A stretch of DNA of 64,000 nucleotides from NCBI RefSeq assembly GCF_037893015.1, contig NC_133658.1, positions 12,958,304-13,022,303 of the forward strand, written 5' to 3'. Origin of the DNA: Macrotis lagotis (lineage: Eukaryota; Chordata; Mammalia; Peramelemorphia; Peramelidae). The notes under the pieces were generated by a model, which was given only the letters and a program-made list of their open reading frames with translations, did no database searches and was not told where the DNA came from. The first letter of the stretch is position 1. Each line of letters opens with the position of its first letter. A program made the translations under genes and the position numbers. This document shows positions 33,889-46,230 of this stretch, piece after piece.

Positions 33889-35885
33889 ATTATATGTAAA
33901 AATAGTTTTCAACATTATTTCAGTAAGATTTTGAGTTTCAAAATTTTTCCCTCTCTCCTATCTCCCATTTTGAAAACACCAAATAATCTAATGTAGATTA
34001 TACATAAGCCATAAGGTCCACATTAGTCATGGTATAAAAGAAAAATAAAGAAAAAAATCATAAAAATGAAAATTAAGACTCCATAGCTCATTCTCTACAT
34101 ATGAATAGCATTTTCCTTCATGATTTTTGCTTTGCTGGTTTGCCTTAGACTTTCTTAGATCTTAGTATTGCTAAGCAAGATGCAAATCATATCTCATCAT
34201 TATACGATGTTTTCCTGGTTCTGCTCACACATAAGGTTTTTTTTTAAATATCTGCACGTCATTTTCCATAGCACTGTAGTATTCCATTGCATTCATATTC
34301 TGTAACTGTTCAACCATTCCCCAATTGATGATCTTCACCTCAATTTTCTATTATTTACCACAAAAAAGAAGTTTCTATAAATATTTTTGTTCATCTAGGT
34401 CTTTTCTCCTTTTTATGAACTCTTTAGAAAACATGCTAGGTCAAAGTTTGATTGCCCTTTAAGCATAGATCCAAATTACTCTCCAGAATAATTGATCAGT
34501 TCACAACTCCATTAACAATGCAGTAGTCTTTCTGTTTCCCCATTTCTTCTACATCATTTATCATTTTCCTTTTGTGTCATATTAGTCAATGTGATAGTTG
34601 AGAGGCAGAACTTTTGAGTTGTTTTAATCTTTAAACATCTAATCAAGAGACTTCTAGAGCATTATTATTTTATTATAGATAAATTTAATTGCTTAATTTG
34701 AAAACCATATGTTCATATCATTTGACCAAATAGTAGTTGGGAAATAACTTGTATTCTTTTTTTCAATTTGACTCATTTCTCTAAATAGTTGTGAAAGGAG
34801 GCCTTTATCAGAACGATAGTTTGCGAAAATATTTTTTAGTTTTCCTTCTAATTTTAATTGCATCGTTTTTGCTTTTGCATTTCTTCAACCTAGTATAATC
34901 AAAATGATCTGTTTTGCACTTTGTAAAAATCTCTTCTATGGTCATAAATTCTTCCCTTCCCCATAGATCAATCAGGAAAATTAATTCTTGCTCTCTCAAG
35001 ACACTTATGGTACCACCTTTTATGTCTAATTCATGCACTTATTTTGACATTATCTTGACAAAAGGTATGAGATGGTTTATGTCTAGTGTCTGCCATATTT
35101 TTCCAGTTTTCTAACAAGATTTCTTCAAATAGTGAGTTCTTATCCCAGAAGTTGAATTCTTTGGGCTTATCAAAAAAAGTAAATTACTAAATATATTTAC
35201 TACTATGTCTTATGAATCTAATTTATTCCATTAAATTATCGTGCTATTTCTTAGCCAGTTTCAAATAATTTGGATGACTGCCTTTTTTAAAGACATGTTT
35301 TTGGGACTGGTATGGCTTGGTCACATACCTGGCATTATTTTTTCATCATTTTCCTTGATTTTTTTTGAACTTTTGGTCCTCCAGTTATATTTTGTCATCT
35401 TTTTCCTAGTTCTACAAACAATTATTTGGTAATGTTATTGATATGTCATGAGATATGGAAATTATTTTCAATAGAATTGTTACTTATATTAGCTTAACCT
35501 ACTAAGGATCAATTGATATTTTCCTAATTATCTATCTCTGACTTTATTTTTGTGAAAATTGTTTTGTAATTGTGTAGCTCTAGTCCCTGTATTAGCAGGT
35601 AGACTTCCATATATTTTATATTGTTCACAGTCTCTTGCTGATGGACTTTGTTGGTATTATATAGGAAGGCTACGGATTTTTTCAGTGTATTTTATAGCCT
35701 ACAACTTTGCTAAAGTTGTTAATTATTTCAAAGTTTTCTTAGCTATTCTCTAGTATTCTCTAAGTATACCAGCATTTTTTTCTGCAATGAATGATAGTTT
35801 TATTTCCTCATTGTGTAGACTAATTCCTTCTATTTTTTTCTCTTGTTGCCAAAACCAACATTTTCAGTATAATATTCAATAATAA
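33889..35885 (-). mobile_element. L1, antisense, 5' truncated
   Basis: A second, separate copy: new 3' UTR (33889-34270), ORF2 end (34275-34400) and about 1.5 kb of ORF2 upstream sequence to 35885 ('ttcatatcatttgaccaaat', 'aggcctttatcagaacgata', 'ctatttttttctcttgttgc'). Frameshifted throughout. The frames at 34808-35038 and 35241-35753 are remnants or shadows. Confidence 0.87.
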
Positions 35886-36626
35886 TAGGGGCAGAATCAA
35901 GATGGTAGCATGAAGGCAGGAATTCCCAGAAACTTGTTCCCCCCACAAAACTCTAAAAGCTGTCTAATTATGACTGTAGCCAACATATAGAGGGGTAGAA
36001 CCCACAGAAAGATTGAGTGATGAATTTCCCAATTCAAGATAACTTAAAAGTTTCACAGGAAAGCTCTGTTTCACCCTGATGGGGGAGGGGGGTGGGATTG
36101 AGAGTGCCCCTAGCTGCAATGCAGCCCAGCCCAGCTGGACTCTTGGTTCCATGACAGAGCAAATGTTTTCCAGACCTCTTGGCCCAGCGATCACCAGGGA
36201 CAGATGGAATTCTGCCACACCACAGTGAGAGTAGGCTGCAGCAGCAGCCTCAGAGCAGTCCTACAGTAAGAACCTGCAGCATAAATCAGCATAGCCACCC
36301 AGCACTTTCAGAGCTCTCAGCCCCCAGAGGGGTTGGGGGAGATTGCAGAGGTCTCTATGCTCTCCCTGGGGCAAGACACTGCTTTTTGTCCTAACTCAGA
36401 ACCAAGTTACAGTTTGCTTTTCCATACCACCATATCCAAGCAGGGACTCTACTCACAGCTCCAGGGCAGTGGGGAGGGCCTGTGGTCATCCACAGACCAA
36501 AGCACAGGGAAGAGAGCAGTCAAAATCTCTCATAAGACCTTGGAGGAATTTAGGTCCCAATGGGCTGTCCCAAGCCCCCCCCCCCCAAGTCTTGGAAGTG
36601 TATTAAATCAGTGATAGGCTGAGAAA

Positions 36627-37690
36627 ATGAGCAAAGAAAAGAAAAAGAAGAATCTGACCACAGAAAATTTATTTGGTCCCATGGAAGATTCAGAAGATGA
36701 GAAAATTCAAACTTCTGTACCCAAGACCTCCAAGAGAAATAGAAAATGGGCTCAGACTATGAATGAGCTCAAGAAGACTTCATAAAGCAATTAATGAAAA
36801 GTTAGAGGAAAAATTGGGATGAGGAAAGGAGAGCAATGCAGATAAGTAATGAAAACCAAGTCAACAGCTTGGTGAAGGAAATACAAAAACAAAAAAAAAT
36901 GAAGAAAATAATATGTTAAAAACCAGTTTAGGTCAAATGGAAAAAGCAACCCACAAGGCAAATGAGGAGAATAATACCTTAAAAAAGTAAAACTAGCCAG
37001 CTGGAAAAGTAGGGAAAAAAAGCAAGCTCTCTGAAGAAAATAACTCCTTCAAATGGAGACTGAAACTAAAGGAAGCTGATGACTTTGTGAGAAATTAGGG
37101 AGAAATAAAACTGTATCAAAAAAACCCAAATTAGAAGAAAATGTGAAATATCTCACTGGAAAAAAATCTGACCTTCAAAACAAATCCAGGAGAGATAATT
37201 TTAAAAGTATTGGGATACCTGAAAGTCATAACCAGGAAAAGAGACTAGACTTCATTTTCAAGAAATAATATAACAAAATTGGCCTGAGATCCTAGAAGCA
37301 GAGGATAAAATCAAACTTGAGGGAATTCACCAATCACCATCTGAAAGAGATCCCAAAAGAAAAACTTCCAGGGATTTTATAGCCAAATTCCAAAACTCCC
37401 CCAGTCAAAGAGGAAATATTAAAAATGCCAGAAGCAAACAATTCAACTACTGTGGCTCTATAGTCAGTATTACACAGGATCTGAGAACATCTACATTGAG
37501 AGGTAGTAGGGCTTAGAATAAGATATTCTGGAAGGCAAAAGATATTGGTTTACAAGTGAGAATCAACTACCCAGCAAAACTGAACATCCTCGTTCAGGAG
37601 AAAAGATGGATTTTCAATGAAACAGGGGACTTTCAAACTTTCCTATTGAAACAACCTGAGCTGAACAGAAAGTTTGATCTCCAATTATAA
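36627..37690 (+). pseudogene. L1/HAL1 ORF1 remnant
   Basis: ORF1 encodes the RNA-binding chaperone of the L1 particle. The ATG at 36627 opens 52 codons (MSKEKKKKNLTTENLFGPME and on) before a TAA at 36783-36785. Coiled-coil-type Lys/Glu/Asn-rich sequence follows in shifted frames, and at about 37188-37224 the RRM start motif reads RRDNFKSIGIPE, close to the conserved RRxNIRIxGIPE of ORF1p. Several stops and frameshifts make it non-functional. Confidence 0.8.
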
Positions 37691-37834
37691 GATTCAGGTG
37701 AATCATAGAAGAGCAGATGAGAAGGACTCATTATGAGGAACATAATGATGCTGAACTGTTTGTATTCCTGCATGAAAAGAAGATGCTGATAACTCATCTG
37801 ATCTTTCTTTTTTATAAGAGCAATTAAAAGGAAT

Positions 37835-37905
37835 ATATATATATATGTATATATATATTTTGTATATATATGCATATATATTTGTATATTATATATATGG
37901 TACAG
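37835..37905. repeat. (TA)n microsatellite inside the HAL1-like element
   Basis: TATATA/TATG units, expanded at the 3' side of ORF1. The frames with many Tyr/Ile residues on the minus strand are artefacts. A shorter TA run occurs at the corresponding place in the second element (about 49018-49032). Confidence 0.93.
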
Positions 37906-38589
37906 AAAAGAGCAGGATATGATGGAATAATATAGTAAAAAAATGGAGTCAATGGGTGATAAAGGAAAGTACCTGGGAGGAAGAGAAAGGAGAGGAGGAA
38001 GGGACTAAGATATTTTACATAAGAGTCAAGAAAAAAGCTTTTACAATGTAGTGGAATGGGGAAGGCAAGGGGGAATGAGTGAGCCTTCATTCTCATCAGA
38101 AATTACTCAGTGAGGAAATAACATATACACTTGATGGGGTATAGAAATCTATCTTACCCTAGAGAAAAATGAGAGGAAAGGGATGGGATAAGGGGGAATG
38201 GGAGGAGAGGGGGGAGTAAGTGATAGAAGAGAGGGAATATTGTGTTAAAGGGTACTCAGATACAACACACTTCTGAAGAGGGACAGGGTGAAAGGAGAGA
38301 GAGAATGGAATTCATGAGAGTGGGGAGGAATAGAGTGGTGGGAAATACAGCTAGTCATAGCAACTGTGGGAAACATGTTGAAGCCACTTCTCTGGTGGAC
38401 TTATGATTAAGAAGGCAACTCATCCAAGAGACAGAGTCAATGGAATCTGAAACCAGTCTGAAGTACACTTCTTTTTCTTTCTCACTATTCTTGATGTTTC
38501 TCATCTTTTGGGAGTGGGGAGAAGGTTTATGTTTACTCTCACAGTAAGATTATTTTAGTAAAATAAAATAAACAAACCAAAAAAAGTTA

Positions 38590-39390
38590 ATGTAATGTTC
38601 CTCAGAAAAGAAAATAATGATAGTGATGTAGGATATCCTTCCACTCCTGAGCTCATTATGAAGGTTTCTAGATTGTCTACACTAAAGATAAGGCTCACTG
38701 ATGGTTTTAGATAGATTTTGCTTATTAAGTTCTTTTTGTTCCTCTAGTAGCTAGTATTTTCATAAGGAAATGTGCTACATTTTATCAAAAGATTTTTTGA
38801 CTCTATGGAAATAATTCTCTGATTTCTATTGGTTTTATTATGAATATGGGCAATTATGCTAATAGTTTTTCAAATATTGATCCAGTCCTGCATGATGGTT
38901 ATAATTCTCACTTAGTCATACTGTATTACCTTTGTGATAAGTCACTAATTGCCCTATGGTATTGCCCTTTTTATCTAAATTCTGTACCCATTTTGACTTT
39001 ATGATATTGTGTACCAGATATTTTGCCATACTATTTTATTTTTTTCTCGACAGTTTTTGTCAAATAGTGAGTTCTTATCCCATTAGTTAGAGTCTTTGGG
39101 TTTATCAAATAGAGATTACTATAATCATTTAAAACTGTCTGTTTTATACCTAACCTATTTCCCCTGATACAGTTCTCTTAATTAGTACCTGACATTTTTG
39201 ATGGCTGCCACTTGATACTATAGAGATTTGATATGGCTAGCACATATTCCTTTGGGTTTTTTTTAAATAATACCTTTGATATTCTTGACATTTTCTTCCC
39301 AAGGTTAATTTTTTCACTATTTTTCTGGGTCTATAAAATAGTTTTTGGTAGTTTGATTGTCATGGCATTAAACAATTAATTTATTGAAAT
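38590..39390 (-). mobile_element. L1 ORF2 fragments, antisense
   Basis: 38600-38930 is the complement of the RT domain (the minus strand has an 'NKTNRNQRIISIE' stretch, the conserved region before the first catalytic Asp). From 38930 to 39390 a more C-terminal ORF2 piece follows ('gtcaaatagtgagttcttat', 'gggtttatcaaatagagat'). The order shows an internal rearrangement. Confidence 0.8.
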
Positions 39391-39880
39391 GAATAAATTT
39401 ATTGAAATCAACTAAAATATAAGGTAGAAAAAGAACAACTTAAAAATTTCCAATTAAGCATCAAATTAGAAATTCTGAAACTCAAAGGAAAAAATCATAA
39501 AATTAAAAGGTAGAAATTGATAGAACTAATAAAATCAAGAACTGGTTTTATGAACCAAACAAAAAAACTTGATAAACCTTTGGTTAATCTGATTATAAAA
39601 AAGAAAGAAGAAAACCAAATTACCAGTGTCAAAAATGAAAAGGTAAATCCTAGCTATGAGGAGGAAGTTAAGGTATTCATACATAGCTATTTGGCCAAAT
39701 GATGTTAAAAAATCAGACAATATAAATAAAATGAATACATAATTACAAAAATACAAATTACCCATTTTAATAGAAGAAATAAATATTTAAGTAATTCCAT
39801 TTCAAGAAAAAAACTGAATAAATTACCAGTGAACTCCTAGGAAAAATATCTCCGGGACCAAGATAAACTTTATCTACCTG
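39391..39880 (+). pseudogene. L1 ORF2 linker fragment, sense
   Basis: Parallels 62500-62880: 'tggttttatgaaccaaacaa' and 'aaacctttggttaatctgat' match 'tggttttatgaaaaagccaa' and 'aaacttttggttaatatgat'. It encodes the endonuclease-to-RT linker of ORF2. The 61-codon frame at 39517-39702 belongs to it. Confidence 0.82.
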
Positions 39881-39884
39881 ATGC

Positions 39885-40118
39885 TTTAGATGGAAATTTC
39901 CTAGTATTTTAAGCCTACTTATGTGGGACTGTACTCTGCCTTTACCAATGTGAGACAAACCTTTTCTGAAGTTTCTTCAAGATATCATGAGTTGGAAAAT
40001 GTTTCATTCTGTTTTTCTGTGTTTTCTGTTGCTTTATGATCTGATTAGAGGTTTCATCCAAAGTTGTTTTGGAAAATCTCTGGGAGTTTCCTAGTTCCAT
40101 GGCACCATCTTGGTTCCA
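39885..40118 (-). mobile_element. L1-type 5' end, antisense
   Basis: On the minus strand, text beginning at 40118 reads 'ggtggaaccaagatggtgcc', the L1 5' terminal 'CAAGATGG' signature also seen at 35886 and near 46990. It runs toward lower coordinates as a 5' UTR and stops at the sense ORF2 piece. Confidence 0.6.
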
Positions 40119-42900
40119 CCAGGAAATCTTCTTTAAAATTCTTATTTGGATTTTAAATTTAGATTAAGATTGATTTCAAGTTAATTTTAATGTTTTTTCC
40201 TATGGCCTCTTATTAAATAATATAAGTTTATTGCATCACAATTCCAAAAGGACATTTTTTATATTTCTTTCTGCATTTGATTGTGATTGCATTTTAATGT
40301 TTTCATGCATGGTAAATTTATTGTGTAAATGCAATATACCTGAGATAAAAATATGCATTCTTCTTTTATCTCCTTTCAGTTTCCTCAAGAAGTCTATTAT
40401 ATCTAACTTTTCTAAAGTTCTCTTCACCTCTTTAACTTCTTTCTTTTTTTATTTTGTGATTATATTTAGTTCTGAGAAGGAAACTGATATACTTTTCTCT
40501 ACATTCATGTAACTCATTCAATATCTCCTTTAGAAATATGAATACTTTACTACCATTTAATGCATATTAGTAAAGTATTAATATCACTTTACTCTCTATC
40601 CTATGCTTTATCAAGATTTAATATCCCACCTTATCCCTTTTAATTAGATCTATTTCTGTTTTGTCTGATATCTAATTTGCTTCAAATGTGTTTCTTGTAA
40701 ATAATATATACATATATATATACATATATATATATTATATATATAATTTTGTAGTGTTTTTTTTCAATCCCAACTGCAATTCATTCTCATTTTAGAGGAA
40801 AATTCTTCCTTTCATATTCACATTGATGATTCTTAACTACATAGAAAGCCTACATTCTCTTTACCCCATTTATCCCCTTTCTCTCCTTTCATTCTGGCCC
40901 TGCTCACCAGAGTTCTGTTTCTGATCATTTGTTCCCCGAATTTTCTCTCCCATCTCTCAGTCTCCCTTGTTTTTCTACCCTACCGATCCTTCCTCCTACT
41001 ACCCTAAGAAATATTTCTATATATCTTTGTTAATCCATCTCTGAACCAATCCTGATGAGAGGAAGATTCAACAGTACTCCTGGCCTGTTCGTTTTTTGCC
41101 TCTACTGAAATTATTCTTTTGTGTTTCTTCTTTTGATATTATTTAACCTAGTCTGCTTCCCCTTCCCTCATCCCCCAGAGAAGTCCTTTTTTAACCCTTT
41201 AATTGTTTTTTTTTAAATAAAACATGTCAAAGTCAATTTATAGACACCCCCTCTATCTACCTATACTCCATCTATTTGCCCTAACATAAAAGTAGGCCTT
41301 AGGTTAAGTATTATCTTCCCAGTGAGATATAAATACATTGTCCTAATTAAATTACATGTTGTTAGGGTTTTCCCCTTTCTACTTTATTTTATATAATTAT
41401 ATAGAATCTTGTATTTATAAGAGAAATTTTCTGTTTAACTGTTTCATGAAATGTCCATTTTCCCTGTATAGGAAAAATGATTTATATTTTGCTATGTATT
41501 TGATTCTTGGTTATAGTCCAAACTCCCTTGTACTCTGGGCAATGAAATTCTAAGATTTTATGTAATTGTTGCTAAAACCTGTTTCAGTCTGACTGTGGCT
41601 CCTTAATATGTGACTTGTTTCTTTCTGGATATTTGCAGTATTTTCTCCTTGTTCTGAAAGTTCTGATATTTGACTATTATACACATGGGAGTTTTCATAT
41701 TGGGATTTCCTTCAAATGACCACTAGTTGATTATTTCAATATTTATTTTACCTTCTAGCTCTATAATAATGCATAGGTTTTATTTTTCTTAATAATTTCA
41801 AGAAAGATTCTATCTAAGCTCTTTTAAAAATAACTGGTTTTCAGGTAGTTCAATAATTATTAAATGACTTCTTCTTGATATGTTCCTCAAGTCGATTTTT
41901 TTCAATGAGTTATTTCATATTTTCTTCTTTTTTGTTATTATTTTGTTTTATTTGATTGATTCTTGATATCTCAATGAATCATTAGTTTTCACTTCTCAGT
42001 TTCAATTTTTAAGGATTTTTTTTTAGGCTTGCTTTTATACCTCCTTTTCTATATGGCCAATTTCACTTTCTAAGGAATTGTTTTCTTTGAGAGATTTTGT
42101 ACTTCATTTTCCTTTTGGCCAATTTTTAATAACAGCTCTTTTTTCCAAGCTGATCTAGGTAATTACACTTTTTACATTTTTTTATAATACAGTTCTTTTC
42201 TCAATTTTTCTTCTACTCTTTTATTTGATTTGGAAGGAATTAGCTCTTCTAGGAAGATATCTTTAGATTTGAGATCCATTTTTATTTCTTTCTGAACATG
42301 TAGGTGATTTTACTTTATTGTTCTATTTTGACTTTATGTTTTCATCTTCCCTGTTGCTAGAGTAGCTTTCTTCCACGCTTTTTTGGTTTTTTGGGGATTT
42401 TTGCTCATTTTCCAGTTTGGTTTAAAGTTGAGTTGTACTTTAAGATTAGATGAGATATTGTCCCAAGTATTTTCCTCCAGGTTTTTGGATCTTAGTGCCT
42501 GACTTTTTGTACTGTCCGGGTGCTGAGTTTTCTTGATTGTTGACTAAATAAATCTAAACTATCCTTCCTCTTTATATATCCAGCCTAATCAGGTCTGATC
42601 CTCCTTTACTTATTTTCTGGGCAGTATTTCCATCTCTCATGTTTCTCTGGATATTATAATTAAATGAAAACTGCCATTGTATCTGGAATTCATGAGTCAT
42701 CTGACTGCCACTGAGATCACAACATGAGTTGTTGATTCTAGGTTCAAAGTGCCTTTCTCTGCCTACCCCTCAATTATAAGGGAATCTAACCTATGAGTCA
42801 TTGGATAAGATTTTACTCATCTTTATAAGCCACAATCTAAGCCCAAACCTTATTTTTTTGATAAGTTACTCATCCTCAATCCATAGCAGATGGTTCCATG
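40119..42900 (-). mobile_element. L1/HAL1-type ORF1 element, antisense
   Basis: The minus strand holds an ORF1-like gene with many stops: a Lys-rich start (SKNPQKTKKAWKKATLATGK near 42400), coiled-coil-like sequence and, further down, text parallel to the sense copies at 37.4 and 48.6 kb ('ggagccacagtcagactgaa' on the minus strand). Below 41.2 kb is a diverged 3' portion. No endonuclease or RT sequence was seen. The 5' limit is uncertain. Confidence 0.55.
40704..40747. repeat. (ATATAC/TA)n microsatellite
   Basis: Short TA-rich run with ATACAT interruptions. Confidence 0.9.
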
Positions 42901-44280
42901 GATCAGATCGAGCTAGTCCTTCACATCCTATCTAGGCATACACTTACTTATCAATGCATCCATGAATATTCATAGATATACTATTCTACAGATTCATAGC
43001 TTTTATTTATTTGCTTTTTTCATTATTCAAAATGTCCTTAGTAAAGAGAATTTAAAGATTTTCTTCTGACTTTCCCATGCATAGTTACACAACCTTGAAG
43101 TTTTAGGTATATTTTAGACTCTGCTATTCCACTTTTGGATAGAAAAGACTAAGCCATAGAGTTTGCCCTTTCATTTCTCTTTTAAAACTGAAACAATAAT
43201 AAGAGGATTATCTTAACTGTTTCAGGATAATTCAGTGCTGACATGCCTGTCTTACAGTCTCTGTGTTCAAAATTCATATTATGGAAATTTTATTATAAAA
43301 ATGTTTCCACCCTTATATCTATATAATCAGTTAAATGCAAGATAGCATCTAATCCAATTTGAAAACTCAGTTAAAAACTTATTAAGCCCTTTAAATGCAT
43401 CTGTTTACATTTTCCATTGCAATCAAACTGATGACTTAATTTGTACTGGCAAGCTATCATTGATGGTGATGTTGGAACATATTGGTGGTACTTGCATAAA
43501 CAATAGGAAATTTAAGCAATATGGAATCATGAAAGGAACGTTAGATTTGAAATCAGAAGCTCTTTGAACTCTTCAATGTTTAAAATTTTATTATTTGGCT
43601 TTATCTTAGTAAAAAGAAAAATTTTTATTTATCAAATAAACTATGTGATGATTTTCCAATGAGGAAAAATATTTTCCATAGGTCAAAAAACAATGAACAG
43701 CCTGTTTCCTCAAATATTTTAAAGTACAACCAGTAATATAAAATAATACATGTCTAATAGCATGCAATTATTATGAATAAAGTAATTAGGAATGATACAA
43801 TAGGGTATCAGATCAGAGATACATAAGGAACCTTATGACAAATCAGTCCAACTGTCTTAATTGAAAAATTAGAAAATTAAGATACAAGAAGTTTGAATGA
43901 TCTGTTGAAGGTCAAAGGTAGTAAACATCAAAGAGAGAATTTAAACCTAATTTCTAGACTATACAGTTAGGATATTAATGGTATATAATGAAACAGAAAA
44001 GTAGCTGTTGAATAAACCTCCCTGATATATGAATTTGTTTTTCAGTTCTAGATATAGAAGGATTTCCCTGGCCATGAATGCAGTATGTCTTCAATCTTGT
44101 CCTGTATTTTTCAAAGTTAATTACACAGAGCTTTGGCTGGAGTAGATATTCTAAAATCATTTGCTTACTGAATGTGGGTGCAAAATAGGTGGATGGTATG
44201 AAAAACAAGTGGATGGGTGGTAGAATTGAAGCATATAAAATATAATTACAAGTCTGAAATAGTTAATTAATACTCCTCAA
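42901..44280. other. AT-rich unique DNA
   Basis: No supported gene. A faint MIR-like antisense stretch lies at 43840-43980 ('gaaaaattagaaaattaaga', 'tgaaggtcaaaggtagtaaa'). Confidence 0.45.
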
Positions 44281-44287
44281 GGAGTTT

Positions 44288-44380
44288 GCTTCAAATGAAT
44301 GAGTGAATGAAAACACATATTAAATACTTACATTCTACTGGATGCTATGACATATAAATACACATACATTCATACATTTA
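44288..44380 (-). mobile_element. L2 terminus relic, antisense
   Basis: 'gaatgaatgagtgaatgaaa' and 'taaatacttacattctactg' resemble the reverse L2 3' end. Confidence 0.4.
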
Positions 44381-44499
44381 TACACACTTATATGGTCATT
44401 AATATGTCACATTTTATCAGGTCCAGACCTGTTGATACAATGAAGACTCACAATCAATCAGAAACAAGAGTAGTAGTCTCTTTCTGATATACCTTGAGA

Positions 44500-45225
44500 A
44501 CAGATTTTTGTTTTTAAGAATATTTTTCCAATTATGTGTAAAGAGAAGGTTGAACATGGAATTTTATAAGATTTTGAATTCTAAATTTTTTCTTTCTCCC
44601 ATTCTCTCTCTCCCCAAGATAGCAAGCAATCTGATACAGGTTGTGCATAGGTAACATTATAAATATATTTCCACATTAGTCTTGCAGTGAAAAAGGAAAT
44701 AGTACAAAAATGAAAGCACATGTGAAATTTGTATGCTTTCCTCTTCATTCAGAATCACAGTTCTTTCTCTGGATGTGAATAGAATCATGGGTCTTTTGGA
44801 ATTATCATGATGAAAAGAGCTAGGTCAGTCATGGTTAACCATTGCACAATGGTGCTGTTACTCTGGACAGTGCCCTTGGTTCTCCTCACTTCACTTTGCA
44901 GCACTTCAGGTTAGTCTTTCCAGATTTTTCGGAAATCTGCCTACTTATCATTTCTTATAGAACAATAGTATTCTATGACCTTCATGTACCACACCTTGTT
45001 CAGTCATTTCCCAATTGACAGGCATTCCCCCAAATAACCATTCTTCACACCACAGAAAAGAGTTTCTAAAAATATTTGTGTACATGTTGTATATTTATAG
45101 AATCATTTTCCCTTTTTGATAATAACTCTGTGATACAGACCTAAAAATGGTATTCCTGGGTCAAAGGGTATGCACAGTCTGATTGCCCTTTTAGCACAGT
45201 TCCACATGATAGAAGGTCTTTCTAT
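44500..45225 (-). mobile_element. L1 3' end, antisense
   Basis: Full set of reverse L1 3' landmarks: a 3' UTR with a C/T-rich tract (44585-44615), 'agaacaatagtattctatga' near 44958, 'catttcccaattgacaggca', 'tattcctgggtcaaagggta'. 5' truncated. Confidence 0.9.
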
Positions 45226-45559
45226 ACAGAAGCAGCGTGAGAGTGACTTTTTAATCACTGGCTCTTAAATAAAATAACAAGTTTTTCCATTTTAAAGTTG
45301 ATTGAACTTCTTCAAGGGATGGTTTTTGAGGCAGATGAACAATTAAAGTTTATAAGCTTGTTCATAAGAAGTTGTTCTTTTATCACTGGAGTTATGATAT
45401 AGAAACTGAACTAGGAGGAAGGAAAGACTCTAGGCATTATTTATATAAGGGAATAAAGAGGTTTTCTAACTTTTACTTAGCTGCATTACATATGCCTTGG
45501 CAGCATCTTAACATCCAACTAGCTATTATCTAGTTATTGTAATTATCATTTATTGAAAA

Positions 45560-45790
45560 CACTTTAAAGATTTTTATATAGTAAATCATTTACTACTCGC
45601 AATAATCCCTTCAGTTAAAGAGTCATTACCCTTTTTCAAATGATGAGGAAACTGAGGGAAAAAGAAGTTAAATGATTTGCCCAGACCCACACAGCTAGCA
45701 AGCATCTGAAACAAATTCAAATTCAGTTATTTCTGATTCCAATACAGTGTTCTATTTACTATTCCATGCATGTTTAAACACATATCCATA
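45560..45790 (-). mobile_element. MIR, antisense
   Basis: 'gatgaggaaactgagggaaa', 'tgatttgcccagacccacac', 'agctagcaagcatctgaaac' form a classic reverse MIR core. Confidence 0.75.
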
Positions 45791-45869
45791 TACATGTGTG
45801 TGTATATGGATCAGGACATATAAATAAACATATATTTTGTATATAAATGGAGAGATAGACAGACAGACA

Positions 45870-46100
45870 GAGACAGATTACTTAGTAGATGGAGAGGCAG
45901 ACTTGGAGTCAGGGCAATCTGAGTTCAAATTAGGTCTCTGACACTTAGAAACTGTGAGTCTAGCAAGTCACTTAAGTCTGTTTGCCTCAGTTTCCTTATT
46001 GTGAAATGATCTAGAGAGGGAAATGACAAAACATTCCAAAATCTTTGTTAAGGTATCCAAAACATGGAGTCAAAAAGAGTTGGACACAATTGAACTTTTT
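45870..46100 (+). mobile_element. Marsupial SINE, 'GAGTCAAAAAGAGTTGGACAC' tail family
   Basis: Head 'gagaggcagacttggagtca', middle 'agtcacttaagtctgtttgc', then 'cagtttccttattgtgaaat' and the tail 'ggagtcaaaaagagttggac'. Same family as 17560 and 53595. Confidence 0.82.
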
Positions 46101-46230
46101 TATATTGACCTGATTTCCTCGATTGTAAAGTGAGGATAATAAAAACATCTATCTCTCAGGTTTATTGTTTTCATCAAAGAAAATCAATTGCTATATACTT
46201 TCCAAAGCTTCAGTTGAAGTGACAAAAACG
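46100..46230 (+). mobile_element. MIR/THER-type tail
   Basis: 'gattgtaaagtgaggataat' and 'tttccaaagcttcagttgaa' match the same region of the relic at 51590-51830, so the SINE above may have inserted into it. Confidence 0.5.

Larger units (their letters stand above)
35886..38548 (+). mobile_element. HAL1-like element: L1 5' UTR + ORF1 + 3' UTR, no ORF2
   Basis: Starts with the L1 5' end 'ggggcagaatcaagatggta', followed by a GC-richer 5' UTR (to about 36620), a broken ORF1 (36627 to about 37690), a purine-rich region (37920-38340) and a short 3' UTR ending in AATAAAATAAA-like text. No endonuclease or reverse transcriptase sequence lies between ORF1 and the 3' end, the layout of half-L1 (HAL1) elements, which depend on L1 enzymes. 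The overlapping frames at 36179-36614 are in the 5' UTR. Confidence 0.75.

Noticed and set aside
36179..36614. Three overlapping frames of 71-93 codons in GC-richer DNA
   Set aside because: They lie in the L1-type 5' UTR just upstream of ORF1, and their frames are not shared with the homologous copy at 47 kb.
43975..44208. 77-codon minus-strand frame
   Set aside because: Lone frame in AT-rich DNA with no splice sites, family signature or favourable start context.
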